NCBI GenBank assembly: GCA_001949185.1 | Contig: BDGG01000026.1 | Span: 17,765 to 81,764 of the forward strand | DNA length: 64,000 nt | Source: Ramazzottius varieornatus | Taxonomy: Eukaryota; Tardigrada; Eutardigrada; Parachela; Ramazzottiidae | Direction of reading: 5' to 3' | Shown: positions 1 through 11,688 of the stretch, piece after piece | Position numbering within the stretch: position 1 is the first letter of the stretch | Layout: the number at the start of each line of letters is the position of its first letter | Position numbers and translations under genes: made by a program | The notes under the pieces: generated by a model | The model's database searches: none | What the model saw: the letters and a program-made list of their open reading frames with translations, nothing else | Told to the model about the DNA's origin: nothing

Positions 1-880
1 CACCTTCTCCTAAGACGAGGAAGCAGTCACCGTCAGCACGCACCAAAGATTCAAAGAAGAGTCGACGATCGGAGAGCCGTGAACGTAATCTCAAGGCTGC
101 TTCGCCTGATCGCGCACGTGGACGCCAGCGCTCACCTTCTCCACGACGTCCAGCGGTGGAACCACCCAAGGAACGTCCGGTTAGTTTCTACCCGTCCATC
201 TTGCTTGTTTGTATGGTAGGCGGTGAAGAAGGCTGCCAGAAATGCTGGAGAATTCCTGAATGAAAGATTCAGTCAATCAACGAAATACTCTGAGCTCAAT
301 CAATCGTAACATTGTGATTTAGTGACGTCATTTTGACGGCTTGCTGTAGGGATGTTGAGCACAGTGCTGCATGGACTGTTTGCGGTCTGCATGGGTGTGT
401 CGGCACGGCCTTGTCTGCCAACGGGCCTTTTGTGGGGTTCTTCGCTCCTTACCGTTTCTCTGACTTTCTTTTCAGGCTGAACCTGAGCCAGTGGCCATTC
501 CCAAGATCCACGTCACGCACCTGACGCATAACGTAACACGGGATCATCTGACGGAGATCTTTTCCAAGTACGGCAAGCTGCGGGACGTGATCATGCCCAT
601 GGATCGCGAGCACCCGACCATCAACCGCTGCTTCGGCTACATCGAGTTCGAGACGACGGAAGAAGCCCAGAAGGCCATCAGGTACATGAATGGCGGGCAG
701 ATTGACGGACAAGTTGTCAACCTGTCGCTGTTCGACGCCAACGGTGGACGAAGAGCCTATGGAGGGCCGCCACGCTTCCGTGGGGGACGCGGTGGCTACG
801 GTCGTGGTGGCAGACGCTCGCGCAGTCCGCAGCGCGGCAACAACCGAAGAAGCATCTCACCTCGCAATCGTCGTTTCTGA
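1..880 (+). CDS. RNPS1: RNPS1-like SR-related RNA-binding protein, 5' part missing
   Basis: RNPS1 is an exon-junction-complex and ASAP/PSAP subunit that couples splicing to export and nonsense-mediated decay in the nucleus. Two exons are visible: 3-179 (open at the window edge, Arg/Ser/Lys-rich, many SPR and RS pairs) and 476-880. The donor GTTAGT at 180 and the acceptor TTCTTTTCAG ending at 475 join in phase 0. Exon 2 carries one RRM with RNP2-like KIHVTHL and RNP1-like CFGYIEFE, then a DGQ(V/I)-type end of RRM, as in human RNPS1. It is followed by a Gly/Arg-rich and RS-rich tail ending in RNRRF-stop. The serine-rich domain before the RRM, the RRM sequence and the RG/RS tail distinguish it from ordinary SR proteins. 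The true start codon lies upstream of the window. Confidence 0.9.
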
Positions 881-910
881 ACGTTCCAAGGCTAAGCTAG
901 AATCCTTTCT

Positions 911-958
911 GAACCCATTCTAGAACCCATTCTAGAACCCATTCTAGAACCCATTCTG
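911..958. repeat. Short tandem repeat, 12-bp unit
   Basis: Four near-perfect head-to-tail copies of GAACCCATTCTA lie just after the RNPS1 stop codon, in its 3' untranslated region. Confidence 0.9.
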
Positions 959-1100
959 AAGTTGCGTCGTCTTTAGCTTTGTTCGGTCTGTTGCGCGGTC
1001 CAACGTTTAATAGTGCGTTGATATGGCCCAAAAGTGGGTGATTCGTGCGTTTGTGTATTCACGTTCTCACTGTTGCTAGCTGAGGACGTACGTTCCTTGG

Positions 1101-1190
1101 AAACTCGCAAACAACTTTTTCCCAAGTGGTGCGTGCTTCCAGCAACACACGGGAAGCTTGCGCCACTTGTGGAATCAATATTGCCGAATT
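1101..1190. repeat. Palindromic repeat family A, one hairpin unit
   Basis: Contains CCCAAGTGGTGCGTGCTTCC and, inverted about 30 bases later, GAAGCTTGCGCCACTTG, flanked by remnants of the outer arm (AAACTCGCAAACAA). It lies between RNPS1 and RAMAC, which converge here. See the family finding. Confidence 0.75.
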
Positions 1191-1383
1191 CCTTTACCGA
1201 ACTTTCATTTTTGGTTTGACGAGCAACGATGAAAACCTCAGCACTGATACACTACGTGAAACTCTACTTCACAGAAAAAAACATTCATAGAATGATCAAA
1301 TTCCGGATGGAAAATAATCCGGGCCAGACACAACGTCAACAGTTCTCGGAATAAGCAGCGAAAAAAATGTCAAGCCGTTTCCT

Positions 1384-1689
1384 TCAACGAGCGTCTCCTC
1401 GTTCTTGAGGTTGGTCCGAGTCGGACGGCGAATGTTGGCGTTTCCTCCCCCTGTCTCCGTCCCGTCTGTCAGGCCGCTCCCGAGCGTCTTCCCATGGATA
1501 GACAACCGGCGGCTTGGTCTGGCCTTGCTCCATGTACATCTGGAAGAGGGCATCGTCATCGGTGTAGCGATCCTTAAACTTTTCCTCGAACTCCGCAATC
1601 GTCTTTCTGGTCTCGGCGTTGCTTGGATCCACCGCCTCCACTTTCTCGCTTCCTTCGGACTCCAGTTCCGAACTCATTTCCGCCTTCAT
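1384..1689 (-). CDS. RAMAC: RNMT-activating mini-protein (RAMAC)
   Basis: Single-exon reading frame of 101 residues. RAMAC binds and activates the mRNA cap guanine-N7 methyltransferase RNMT in the nucleus. The recognisable activation segment is around residues 30-65: an EFEEKFKDRYTDDD stretch matching the family's FEExFxxRFTxND, then PPVVYPWEDAR matching PPIVEEWNSR. The rest is a basic Arg/Asp-rich tail typical of the RNA-binding part, shorter here than in vertebrates (118 residues). The N-terminus has an extra acidic Glu/Ser run. The start ATG at 1689 is only 11 bases from the end of a long foldback element (1701-2020), so its leader and promoter must lie within or beyond that insertion. It converges on RNPS1. 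Identification rests on short motifs, but they are specific. Confidence 0.8.
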   Translation of the reverse strand: MKAEMSSELESEGSEKVEAVDPSNAETRKTIAEFEEKFKDRYTDDDALFQMYMEQGQTKPPVVYPWEDARERPDRRDGDRGRKRQHSPSDSDQPQERGDAR

Positions 1690-1694
1690 TCAGG

Positions 1695-2026
1695 CACAAC
1701 TATGGTGAGCCGGGCGATTCAAAAGTCCACAGTACTTTCTCCGCGGGTGCATGCGCGGTGAAATACTTTTTCCGCGCATCCACCCGCGAACTATGACGAG
1801 AGTTTCACCGTGGGTGTACGTGCGGATAAAGTCAGTTCATCCGCGCATCCAGAAACAGTTAAACCGCGCATGGATGCGCGGATGAACTGACTTTATCCGC
1901 ACGTACACCCACGGTGAAACTCTCGTCATAGTTCGCGGGTGGATGCGCGGAAAAAGTATTTCACCGCGCATGCACCCGCGGAGAAAGTACTGTGGACTTT
2001 TGATCGCCCGGCTCACTATACACAAC
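1695..2026. mobile_element. Foldback (long inverted repeat) element with 6-bp direct repeats
   Basis: Bases 1701-1850 and 1872-2020 are near-perfect inverted copies of each other (about 150 bases per arm, 21-base loop). The element is flanked on both sides by CACAAC (1695-1700 and 2021-2026), a likely target-site duplication. The arms contain repeated CCGCGCATCC / GGATGCGCGG motifs. No protein is encoded; the frames that cross it are shadows of the palindrome. Confidence 0.9.
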
Positions 2027-2957
2027 CTACAACGAGGAAGTGGTGTCATGGCCGCACACGGTAAACCCAAGAACCGACCGTACGGCGTGTCAAAAAAGCG
2101 AGTTTACGGCGGGCCGCACTGGTCTACTGTAGAACCCATACGGCATGCCAAATTCCAAATCAAGAAAAAAACTAACTCAAAAAACCCCCAAAAATTCAGA
2201 AGAAAACTCAGACTGAAGTAGCCGAACTAATTTCAGCACCTAGTGCTCTCTATTTATTTTCAAAGAAGGTCTACATACTTCCACCAGTCGAAGGCAGGAC
2301 GGAACAGCCTCGATTTCCGTCAAGAGCGCCGCACAAGCCAGGACTTTCCGGTGACTTTCAGCGTTGGTTAAAATAATGCCTTGCGACGTGTCAGCTGAGT
2401 AATCCGTCACGTCGAACAGCAGTCCTACTCCAGACTACGACAGACGCCACTGTCAACGGCTCACCAAAGAGGACTACGAATCAAGCGAGTCGAAGCACGG
2501 AGAAGTTTGAATGAAACCAACCTTGCCAAATTGCTCGGTTATGCAGTGCTGCAAAGCCTCTTTGATCCGTAAATTATCCAAGCCCGTGTGATTCTCTTCC
2601 TGCTCCTTGAACCTACTACAGTGTCAGACAATTCTGTACACTTTATTATGGTTGGACATCGATGTAAAGATGCTTACATGATGAATTTGACGGAGATGCG
2701 CGATGACGACTTCATTCATGCCACTCTCCCGCGCTTTGTAGCATACTCCCGAATGTCGCGTCCACTGTTCGTCCGCGGATGGATCCTGAGCGCAGCGGAA
2801 TTGATCGCGATGTGGGGGTATCGTCGAGCTCACCTAAAATCAGAGCAGTCTCGCGGTGAAGAACGGGAAGAAATTTTGCATCCCAGAAAACTTTGACAAC
2901 TTCGAAATTTCGAACGTAATGTACGTAAACAAATCAAACCATCCGTCAATCAGTCGT
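2027..2957. other. Region without a supported gene
   Basis: Open frames occur on both strands (for example 2588-2896 +, and a Lys-rich frame from an ATG at 2048 +), but none resembles a known family or shows convincing splice signals. It should contain the RAMAC promoter and part of the DR1 upstream region. Confidence 0.5.
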
Positions 2958-3030
2958 TCACTGTATGACATGACATAGATATGTCATACATGTCATGTAA
3001 GGACATGACCACTCTGACATGACAAATGCG
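2958..3030. repeat. TGACATG-rich cluster
   Basis: Dense repeats of ATGACATG/CATGTCAT on both strands. Similar clusters occur near 4068-4110, 19950-19990, 46434-46500 and 62060-62080. Confidence 0.6.
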
Positions 3031-3320
3031 TCCCTCGGATTCTCGTTTCTATTTGTTTTCACCCGTTCCCGTTGACTCCTTTTTCTTCCGTCTTCGGAAA
3101 GTCTCCCATGCTTATCCCCGAACCTGGACGACGGTAGCTTAACTGTGCTCTTCCCCACGTTTCTGTATACACTGGTAAGCAAGCCTTCGCGGCGTGGGCT
3201 AGCCGTTTGCTCAGGAAGACGGGCTCGGTTATCACCTGCTGGATTTATGAAAACAAGAATTCGTATTTCAAAACTTGTTATTTTTTGGGTTTCTTTTCAG
3301 GTTCTTTGGACGTTTGGAGC

Positions 3321-3815
3321 ATGTCGGAAACGGATGACGAGCCCGCCATCCCTCGTGCAGCGTTGAACAAGCTGATCAAGGACATTCTGCCCAACCTGCG
3401 GGTGTCCATCGAGACACGCGACTTACTGTCCGCCTGCTGTACCGAATTCATCCACCTGATCGCCTCGGAAGCCAACGATGTCTGTGAGAAGCAGCAGCGC
3501 AAGACCATCACACCCGAGCACGTGTTAGATGGGTTGGAGGCCCTGGGGTTCGGTGAGTACCGACAGGAAGTGGAGGCCGTCGTGGCTGACTGTCGGGAAG
3601 TCCAGGCCAAACGAAGGAAGTGTTCGACCAAGCTGGATAAGCTGGGCATTCCTGAAGACGAACTGCTGAGAATGCAGCAGGAACTCTTCGCCAAGGCGCG
3701 CCAGGAGCAACAGGAAGCTGATCAGCAGCAATGGCAGAGAATCCAGGAAGAGATGGCTGGAGCAGGGACGGCCAACGACGAGGCTGCAAATCACGACAGC
3801 GATAGCGACTATTAA
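3321..3815 (+). CDS. DR1: Negative cofactor 2 beta (DR1), histone-fold TBP repressor
   Basis: 164 residues in one coding exon. DR1 pairs with DRAP1 through a histone fold, sits on TBP-DNA and blocks TFIIA/TFIIB; it is also an ATAC subunit. The start MSETDDEPAIPRAALNKLIK and the downstream ILPNLRVSIETRDLL, EFIHLIASEAND and KTITPEHVL segments are the H2B-like fold (residues about 10-95). They are followed by a conserved basic/acidic stretch and a Gln-rich C-terminal part (QQEADQQQWQRIQ) that matches the family's repression region, ending in acidic DSDSDY. The family is usually about 176 residues, so it is near full length. A pyrimidine-rich acceptor (TTTCTTTTCAG at 3290-3300) lies just before the ATG, so there is probably a 5'-UTR intron and the open frame upstream of 3321 is not coding. 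Confidence 0.95.
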   Translation: MSETDDEPAIPRAALNKLIKDILPNLRVSIETRDLLSACCTEFIHLIASEANDVCEKQQRKTITPEHVLDGLEALGFGEYRQEVEAVVADCREVQAKRRKCSTKLDKLGIPEDELLRMQQELFAKARQEQQEADQQQWQRIQEEMAGAGTANDEAANHDSDSDY

Positions 3816-4194
3816 AAGAATGAAATTATGTTTTCCGTCTGATTCATTTCTGGCCTTTTGTTCCATGCCCAACCATCTTTCATCTTTACGTTAGCCCATA
3901 ACTTTTTCCCTCCAGTTTCTTAACTTTATACTTCCAAGGAGGGTAGGCTTTGTGTCGCTGGAGAAATTTTCACCGAAAGATGATTTATTTTTTCGGATTA
4001 ATTTTGACCATCCAAGCAATGTCTTCGGAATCAACCGTTCACCCGACGAATGTAACGTCATAGAACCTCACATGCATGCATGTCATGTAGAACATGCTAA
4101 CATAACAGAATATCACAACAAATCCACATGAAGTCGGGAATTGAAAGAGTCCTGAAAGACGCCACCGAAAAAGTGTCTTTCTTCCAGGAAAGCA
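3816..4194. other. Convergent 3' regions of DR1 and ISCA1
   Basis: No gene seen. It contains a CATGCATGCATGTCATG run near 4070 that belongs to the TGACATG-type repeats. Confidence 0.5.
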
Positions 4195-4599
4195 TCAGAC
4201 GTTGAAGCTTTCACCACACCCACAGGTTCCTTTGATATTTGGGTTATTGAAGACAAACTGCGAGCTGAGTTTGGTCTCTTGGTAGTCCATCTCGGTTCCA
4301 AGAAGCGTCAGCTGGGCTTTCTTATCGATCAACACCTTCACATCATCCTGTACGACTTCTTCGTCCATCTGCTCTTTCTCTTGCGCGTAGTCCAGGTAGT
4401 AGGCTAGCCCGTTACAGCCTCGCTGCTTGACCGTGATCTTGAGGGCGATGGCTTCGGGCTTGGCAGCCAGCAGTTCGCGGACTCGCTGGACGGCGGCGGG
4501 CGTGATGGTCATGGCTGCCCGCGTGGGCAAGTCTTTCTTCCGCTTGACGGCACGCACGGAAGCGGACATGGCTGCTACGAGCTGCGTCACTCGGGTCAT
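4195..4599 (-). CDS. ISCA1: Iron-sulfur cluster assembly 1 homologue (ISCA1)
   Basis: A-type carrier of the mitochondrial Fe-S machinery, needed with ISCA2 and IBA57 for [4Fe-4S] cluster maturation. 134 residues. The three invariant cluster ligands are present: Cys62 in RGCNGL, and Cys126 and Cys128 in GTCGCGESF at the C-terminus. The segment KKAQLTLLGTEMDY is nearly identical to the animal protein. Two starts are possible: the first Met (4599) or Met11 (4569), whose MSASVRAVKRK matches the usual animal N-terminus; both give a basic, mitochondrial-targeting type leader. No intron interrupts it. The next minus-strand gene ends only 26 bases upstream (stop at 4625-4627). Confidence 0.95.
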   Translation of the reverse strand: MTRVTQLVAAMSASVRAVKRKKDLPTRAAMTITPAAVQRVRELLAAKPEAIALKITVKQRGCNGLAYYLDYAQEKEQMDEEVVQDDVKVLIDKKAQLTLLGTEMDYQETKLSSQFVFNNPNIKGTCGCGESFNV

Positions 4600-4624
4600 C
4601 CTTCAGAGAGCTTGGGGCAGTAGA

Positions 4625-5242
4625 CTACTTCATGATCGCAATGGGCGTCCGACGTGAGTGGCGGAAGTGCTCCAAATCCAGGGCGAGCTCGCGGGAAGTG
4701 AAGACGGGGACTCCTTCATGCCAACCGATCAGCTCCACCACTTGTCCATTCCGTGACCTGCAACCAGAACAAGACGTGCAAAGGTTGGGCCGTGTCGCGC
4801 TTCAGGCAGATCCCAAGAAAAAAGAACTTGGAAATCTTGAAAATGTGATGAACGTAACTTAAGTAAGAGGTCACACCGTTAGGGTTGGCCCTTTTCAGGT
4901 GTCAAGCCATTCATCGACTAGGTTCGCGCTGGATACCCCTGGGGTGGGTTCAATCGTCTGTTTCAGTTTCAGACAGTTGACACTGGTACTGTATGCTCTC
5001 CCGAAATTCACGTACGTCACTGACTCTCAAATCATTGGGGTCTTACCGTGGCGAAAATACACTCTGAATGAAGTGACGTACGTGAATTTCGGGAAAGTAT
5101 ACAGTCACACTGGTCACAAGATTTCGCGCCTGGAACTCGAAGGGCTAATTTGAAGTTGCGCAAGCGCATATTCTTTTCCTCCTTGCCGACATGAAAGTAC
5201 TTCTCCATATCCCGCTTGCTTCTCGATAACTGTCCATGGCCT
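4625..5242 (-). CDS. Unrecognised gene, terminal exon and probable upstream exon
   Basis: I do not recognise this protein. The last exon 4625-4757 has a good acceptor (TTCTGGTTGCAG) and encodes 43 residues that look genuinely coding: RNGQVVELIGWHEG, then PVFTSRELALDLEHFRHSRR, ending IAIMK-stop. An upstream candidate exon, about 5106-5242, reads RSKRDMEKYFHVGKEEKNMR then LRNFKLALRVP in the frame not used by the longest open frame. A donor GTGTGA after GACCA would join it in phase (2+1) to the last exon. Further 5' exons were not found. The intron between would contain the 4988-5105 inverted repeat. Coding character is inferred only from composition, phase and splice signals. Confidence 0.4.
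4988..5105. repeat. Small inverted-repeat (MITE-like) element
   Basis: Bases 4988-5021 and 5072-5105 are inverted copies (ACTGTATGCTCTCCCGAAAT and its partner, both including ATTCACGTACGTCACT), 34 bases per arm with a 50-base middle. No clear target duplication was found. Confidence 0.75.
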
Positions 5243-5413
5243 GACGAAGTGTATGACGAGGTAAAACAGTTCTCTATGCAGGAACGCGGGCGCGAAGAAC
5301 GACGTGGGAGCGAGTGAAGGAATCACCGCAGTGAGCAGAGTCAGCAGACCAGCGAGTAAGTTTTCTTTTTCCTTTTGAGATCGAAGATGGACTATTCTGG
5401 TACTCCATGCACA

Positions 5414-5459
5414 TGATGCTTTCATCTTTCGGGTCCGAAACATGAGTGTGGACATGTTA
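5414..5459 (+). repeat. Dispersed motif with TTTCGGGTCCGAA core, copy 1
   Basis: Reads GATGCTTTCATCTTTCGGGT followed by CCGAAACATGAGTGTGGACA. The same block recurs at 6418-6467 and 49319-49370. Confidence 0.7.
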
Positions 5460-5580
5460 CTCTCTGACGCACTCAGTACCAGATTTGTAAACAGCGTTCC
5501 GAACTAACTTTGGTTCAGTTGGCCACTAAAATTTGTGTTGTAGGTTTCAGCATCGTTTACAAGGATTCCGTCCTCCGAAG

Positions 5581-7232
5581 ATGGATTCCGATGGTGATGA
5601 GGAACCCTGGGACGAAAGCAAGCCCAAGTACAAGTACGAAGACGGCCTGGACCCTGAGCGTTTCTTGGAGCAGATGGAAACCATCCCGGCTTTTATGACC
5701 AAGCCGCCTGAGCTGTCCGCCACCGGGGAACTACCACCTCTGGTCGAAGCTCTGCAAGCCCTCAAGTACGAAGAAGAAGATCCTGACGAATGTGCTGTCC
5801 AGTACAAACAAGACGGTAAAAGAACTTTGTAATAAATGGTTGATTTATTTTATGCAGAAATTCGACTCAAAATCAAATTTGTCAGTGGAAATTCGGCAAG
5901 CCGCGCGGGTTGGTTCTACCTTCGGCTTGGCATTCCACAACTGCGCCCTACGGCAGGCCGAATTTCGTTTGTTCATTAAAATTTGCTGAAGTTGCTGAAA
6001 AAAATCGCAACTCGTTTCATATCCTTTGCGTGGTCTTTGTTCGCGAAGAATATGATCTGTTGAGGTGTTTTGCAAATTGATTTCTTTGCAGGTAATCGGA
6101 ATTTCAAGCTGAAGAAGTATCGATGGGCCATCGAGTGTTACGACAAGGCGCTGAAGCTTCCTCTGACGCAACACGACCTCAAAGCTGCTCTCTTCTTCAA
6201 CCGAGCTGCGGCCAACTTCCAACTGGGAAACCACAGAAGGACTGTGAATGACTGCGCTGAAGCTGTCAAGATCAGTCCGACGTACAGCAAAGCCATTTTG
6301 AAAGGTAAGACGAAAGACTGCTTTTTGCACGGCACAGCCTTGAATGGTCTTTTTCATCAGCCAGGGCTGTGCCCAGTCGTTAATTTTCGGCGTTTGTCAG
6401 TGCCGCTTCCTGAAATCGATGATGTTTCCATCTTTCGGGTCCGAATCAGTCTATGTGGACAGCCTTACACCCTGAGATTTCCGTTCAAGCTAACTATCGA
6501 GAATAACGGATGAAAGAAGCGAAATTTTGGCTGAGAAGGTGGAGAAGGGAATTTTTGTTCTGTTCAACAGGTGCAAAGTCGTTGGTCGTCTTGGAAAAAC
6601 TCACCGAAGCCTTGGAATGGATCGAACGAGGTTTGAAGCTGGACGAAAAGAGCTCGGAGCTTTTAGACCTGAAGACGAAGGTGAACACCGCCATGAAGAA
6701 GAAACAACGAGACGAAAGAATCGCCGAGAAAGAACAGAAGAGAATTTCAGCGTTGCAGGAGGCGGTCGCTCAACGCCGTATCAGGTTGGTGCCGGCCAAC
6801 CCCTGGGAAGGCGACCACGTAGCCCGCACCCCGTCCGGCACGACCCTGCGTCTCAACGAGGAAGGGCGTCTAGTGTGGCCTGTTCGACTGCTCTTCCCCG
6901 AACACAACACGCAAGAGTTCGTGGAAGAGGTCGAAGAGAGCACGACGATTGCTGATATTCTGAGAATAGTTTTAGAAGAGGACCCGCCGCCGTGGGATGA
7001 TAAAGGGGCGTACAGCTTGCAGAGTACCCAGTGCTTTTTCTGTGATAGTGAATCGAAATCGGTCATTTATGAAGTGGATAACAGTCTAACCTTGGAGGAA
7101 GTATTGAAACATCCTATATATTTTGTGGAAAATTGTTTACCGACGTTTTTAGTGCTGAGCTACAGTTTAAAGTCCAACTTCTCGCAGAATTATTTGAGTA
7201 AGTTTGAAACGATCGTTGAGATTCCTGACTGA
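5581..7232 (+). CDS. TTC4: Tetratricopeptide repeat protein 4 (TTC4), Hsp90/Hsp70 co-chaperone
   Basis: Three exons join in phase to 369 residues: 5581-5815, 6092-6304, 6571-7232 (donors GTAAAA, GTAAGA; acceptors TTTCTTTGCAG, TTCAACAG). TTC4/Cns1-type proteins bind the C-termini of Hsp90 and Hsp70 through three TPR motifs and have a C-terminal 'wheel' domain. Visible: an acidic N-terminus (DSDGDEEPWDE), the FLEQMETIPAFM leader of the family, TPR units from NFKLKKYRWAIECYDKAL through NRAAANFQLGNHRRTVND, a charged helix (KKKQRDERIAEKEQKR), and the wheel region (RLVWPVRLLFPE, PPPWDD, a C-terminal segment ending VEIPD). The length is close to the human protein (387). The third TPR is poorly conserved at the exon 2/3 junction (GAKSLVVLEKLTEALEWIERG), so a cryptic extra exon there cannot be excluded. 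Confidence 0.92.
6418..6467 (+). repeat. Dispersed motif with TTTCGGGTCCGAA core, copy 2
   Basis: Lies in TTC4 intron 2; shares CATCTTTCGGGTCCGAATCA then TGTGGACA and a trailing CCTGAGAT with the copy at 49319. Confidence 0.7.
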
Positions 7233-7796
7233 CGGTGAAACGCCTTCTGCTTCGTTTGTTATACAACAAGCAATAATAAAGGTTCCAGTTTGCATAAGTG
7301 TGAAGTGATGGTAACTTCCCTTTCCCTAAACAAGGCGAATGGTCAAACAAAATTAACGAAGTGTAACGCCGGAAAGTACTGATACCATCATAATGTGGAT
7401 CGAACGTTAACTTGCTTGCGAAGTATTCTTCCAGATCGAAGGTCTGTCGTCATGCACCAGGTTGACTGTAAGGGCGTATCCTGTATCTGACATTAATACA
7501 GCAATAAAAACTCAGGTGAGTCTATGCGATTGCAGCATGAACCTTTGTCTGAGAGTCAAGTGTTATCGGAACCGGAAGTGACCATGAGCGCGTCAGTTTC
7601 CTCGGTCTTCGGCGGTGCATATCGCGCGATACAAATTGTCAGAAAATTCAACAGCTCCAACCAGTATTTAATTTTCAGAACGTTCATGGTTCTCGTTGTA
7701 GTTCCGCTGACAGTGCGGATAGATTTTTGAAGAAGTGGACCGAGGATCAATCGCGGTAACTTTCTTGTATTCATTCCACATTTGATCAGCTACAAG
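7233..7796. other. Intergenic region, TTC4 to Ly6 gene
   Basis: No gene or structured repeat that I can support. AATAAA-like signals occur at about 7273 and 7502. Confidence 0.4.
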
Positions 7797-8652
7797 ATGG
7801 AATTCCGTCCCTGGATGCTCTTCGTCTGCATGTCTATGACAGCTAAATTCCGAGGTAGTTATAACGTTGCTGCTGTGCAGGCTGTGACTGAAAATTTCTT
7901 CACTGGGAAGTCTTTTTGAGAGTTGTCTGGTTTTCTTTTCAAGATGTGGACGCAGCCAAATGTTACGTATGTATGGGTACAGATGAGGAAAATGGCCTTA
8001 CGGAATTCCATAGTTGTCCTAATATTTACGACAAAAGTAGCACCAAGCAGGTTGAGTGTTACAGTAGCCCCAACTCGAAGATGGGAGCGCACTGTTTAAC
8101 CTTTGTTGGGTCTCAGCTGTGGAACCCTAACGCACTCACGCCGCCACCGCCCGCCCGCGACGGTACGTCGATTTTGGAACCATTTGATCAAACTAACCGA
8201 AGGGATACCTTGCCGCTATATTCAACAGATATACTCTTACACTGACAGGGCGATGTAGTTGTTTCTTGACTTGTCGTTAAGAACTACTAATACGAGAGAT
8301 TTGGTACATCCAGTGCTGACTGTATGTAGGTGTGTTACGGCTGTGTCTTAACGATAAGGTCCAAACAAACCTTCTGGGAAGCCAGTTTGCGGACGCGGTT
8401 ACGGAAGTGATGAAAGCGGAGGAATGCAGAGCGAGCGAGAATCTTCAAAACCACCCCACTCAGCTTGACCAGAAGGGAGGAAAAATCCCTACCATGAGGA
8501 TCAGAGGTCTGGCATGTGCCTGCGCTACCGACTACTGCAACAACCGCTACAACGCCAGCTTGCTCACGTACAGCGCGTCCAGCAAGAGTTTCTCCAGCTG
8601 GACCGCCACATTATTCTTGTTCACTTCAGTTGTCTTGATGCAGTCTAACTGA
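7797..8652 (+). CDS. Ly6/uPAR three-finger protein, GPI-anchored (sleepless/quiver-like)
   Basis: Three exons in phase: 7797-7854, 7944-8162, 8330-8652, giving 199 residues. The first exon encodes a signal peptide (MEFRPWMLFVCMSMTA). The mature part starts AKCYVCMG and has the spaced cysteines of the Ly6 fold: CYVC near the start, SCPNIYD, VECYSS, HCLTF, then VLRLCLND, EECRAS and the closing ACACATDYCNN, which is the family's CC-x4-CN type ending with an extra residue. The C-terminus is hydrophobic (SWTATLFLFTSVVLMQSN) with Ser/Ala upstream, as expected for GPI attachment at the cell surface. In invertebrates such proteins (sleepless, boudin, crooked) act on channels, receptors or septate junctions. 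Which one this is cannot be told, so no symbol is given. The middle Pro-rich stretch (LTPPPPARD) is unusual. Confidence 0.82.
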
Positions 8653-8779
8653 TGTTACATCTTTTGCAAATTTCACTATATTTCATTTTCCTGGAGTTTT
8701 TTACAACAGACTTTGAGGAGAACGTAATGGCGTAACTGATTGAAACAGTGGCCGTAATAATAAACAGTTGAGGTTCAGT

Positions 8780-11052
<2,273 letters not shown>

Positions 11053-11688
11053 TCTCTTTCACTCGGCTAAATTTTCTCCAAGGGGAAACAGATACGGTGG
11101 ACAACAGTAAATTTAGCAATAGGTCGATGCCGGCATCGCCTGAACGGAAAGAACCCTGGTCAATTCCCCAAAAAAGATACTCAAGTTCCGAAATCGAACG
11201 TCTTGCCGAACCGTCAGAGAGCGAAGAGTAAGAAAGCACAACTCAAAACGAAAAGAGACTTTCGTGAATTTTAACCTGCGACCTTCTTCGAGAGTGGAGA
11301 AAGAAACAATCACAGTGTCCGGCTAACAGCGAAAGTTACTCACGATCTTCCCCTTCCAGTTCTTTTTTTCGCTTGGTCCTCCTATTTCGAATTTCATTCA
11401 AGCCATCGTTCGCTTCTGCTTTCTCTTTATCCAAGTTCACTTTCTACCATTCAGCCCAATTGTGGTGGAATGAATACATACAAGAGAAGCTTTTCATTCC
11501 ATCTGACACCGGCTCATTAGCCACCCAAAAACTAGAAAACCATACAAGTGGAATACAAGGTTAGTGTAAAAAAGGAGGTATTTAAATTAGGGGGTAAAAA
11601 CTTGTGTAGATTGCCAGGAAGTGGTGTTTAGTTCAAGAGTGAGGAATAAACGAGATTACTGAAAGCACAACGTGTCACTCTTGCTTCT
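11053..11688. other. Intergenic, protease promoter side and ZIP7 3' side
   Basis: No gene, RNA or repeat that I can support. Confidence 0.4.

Noticed and set aside
1943-2221. Open frame on + crossing the right arm of the foldback element
   Set aside because: Most of it is palindrome sequence; the rest is Lys/Asn-rich with no family resemblance.
2588-2896. 102-codon frame on +
   Set aside because: No recognisable motif, and an equally long frame lies opposite; likely chance.
5114-5455. 113-codon frame on - with hydrophobic stretch
   Set aside because: It is a different frame from the better-supported exon reading RSKRDMEKYFHVGKEEK, and its start is inside the dispersed motif.
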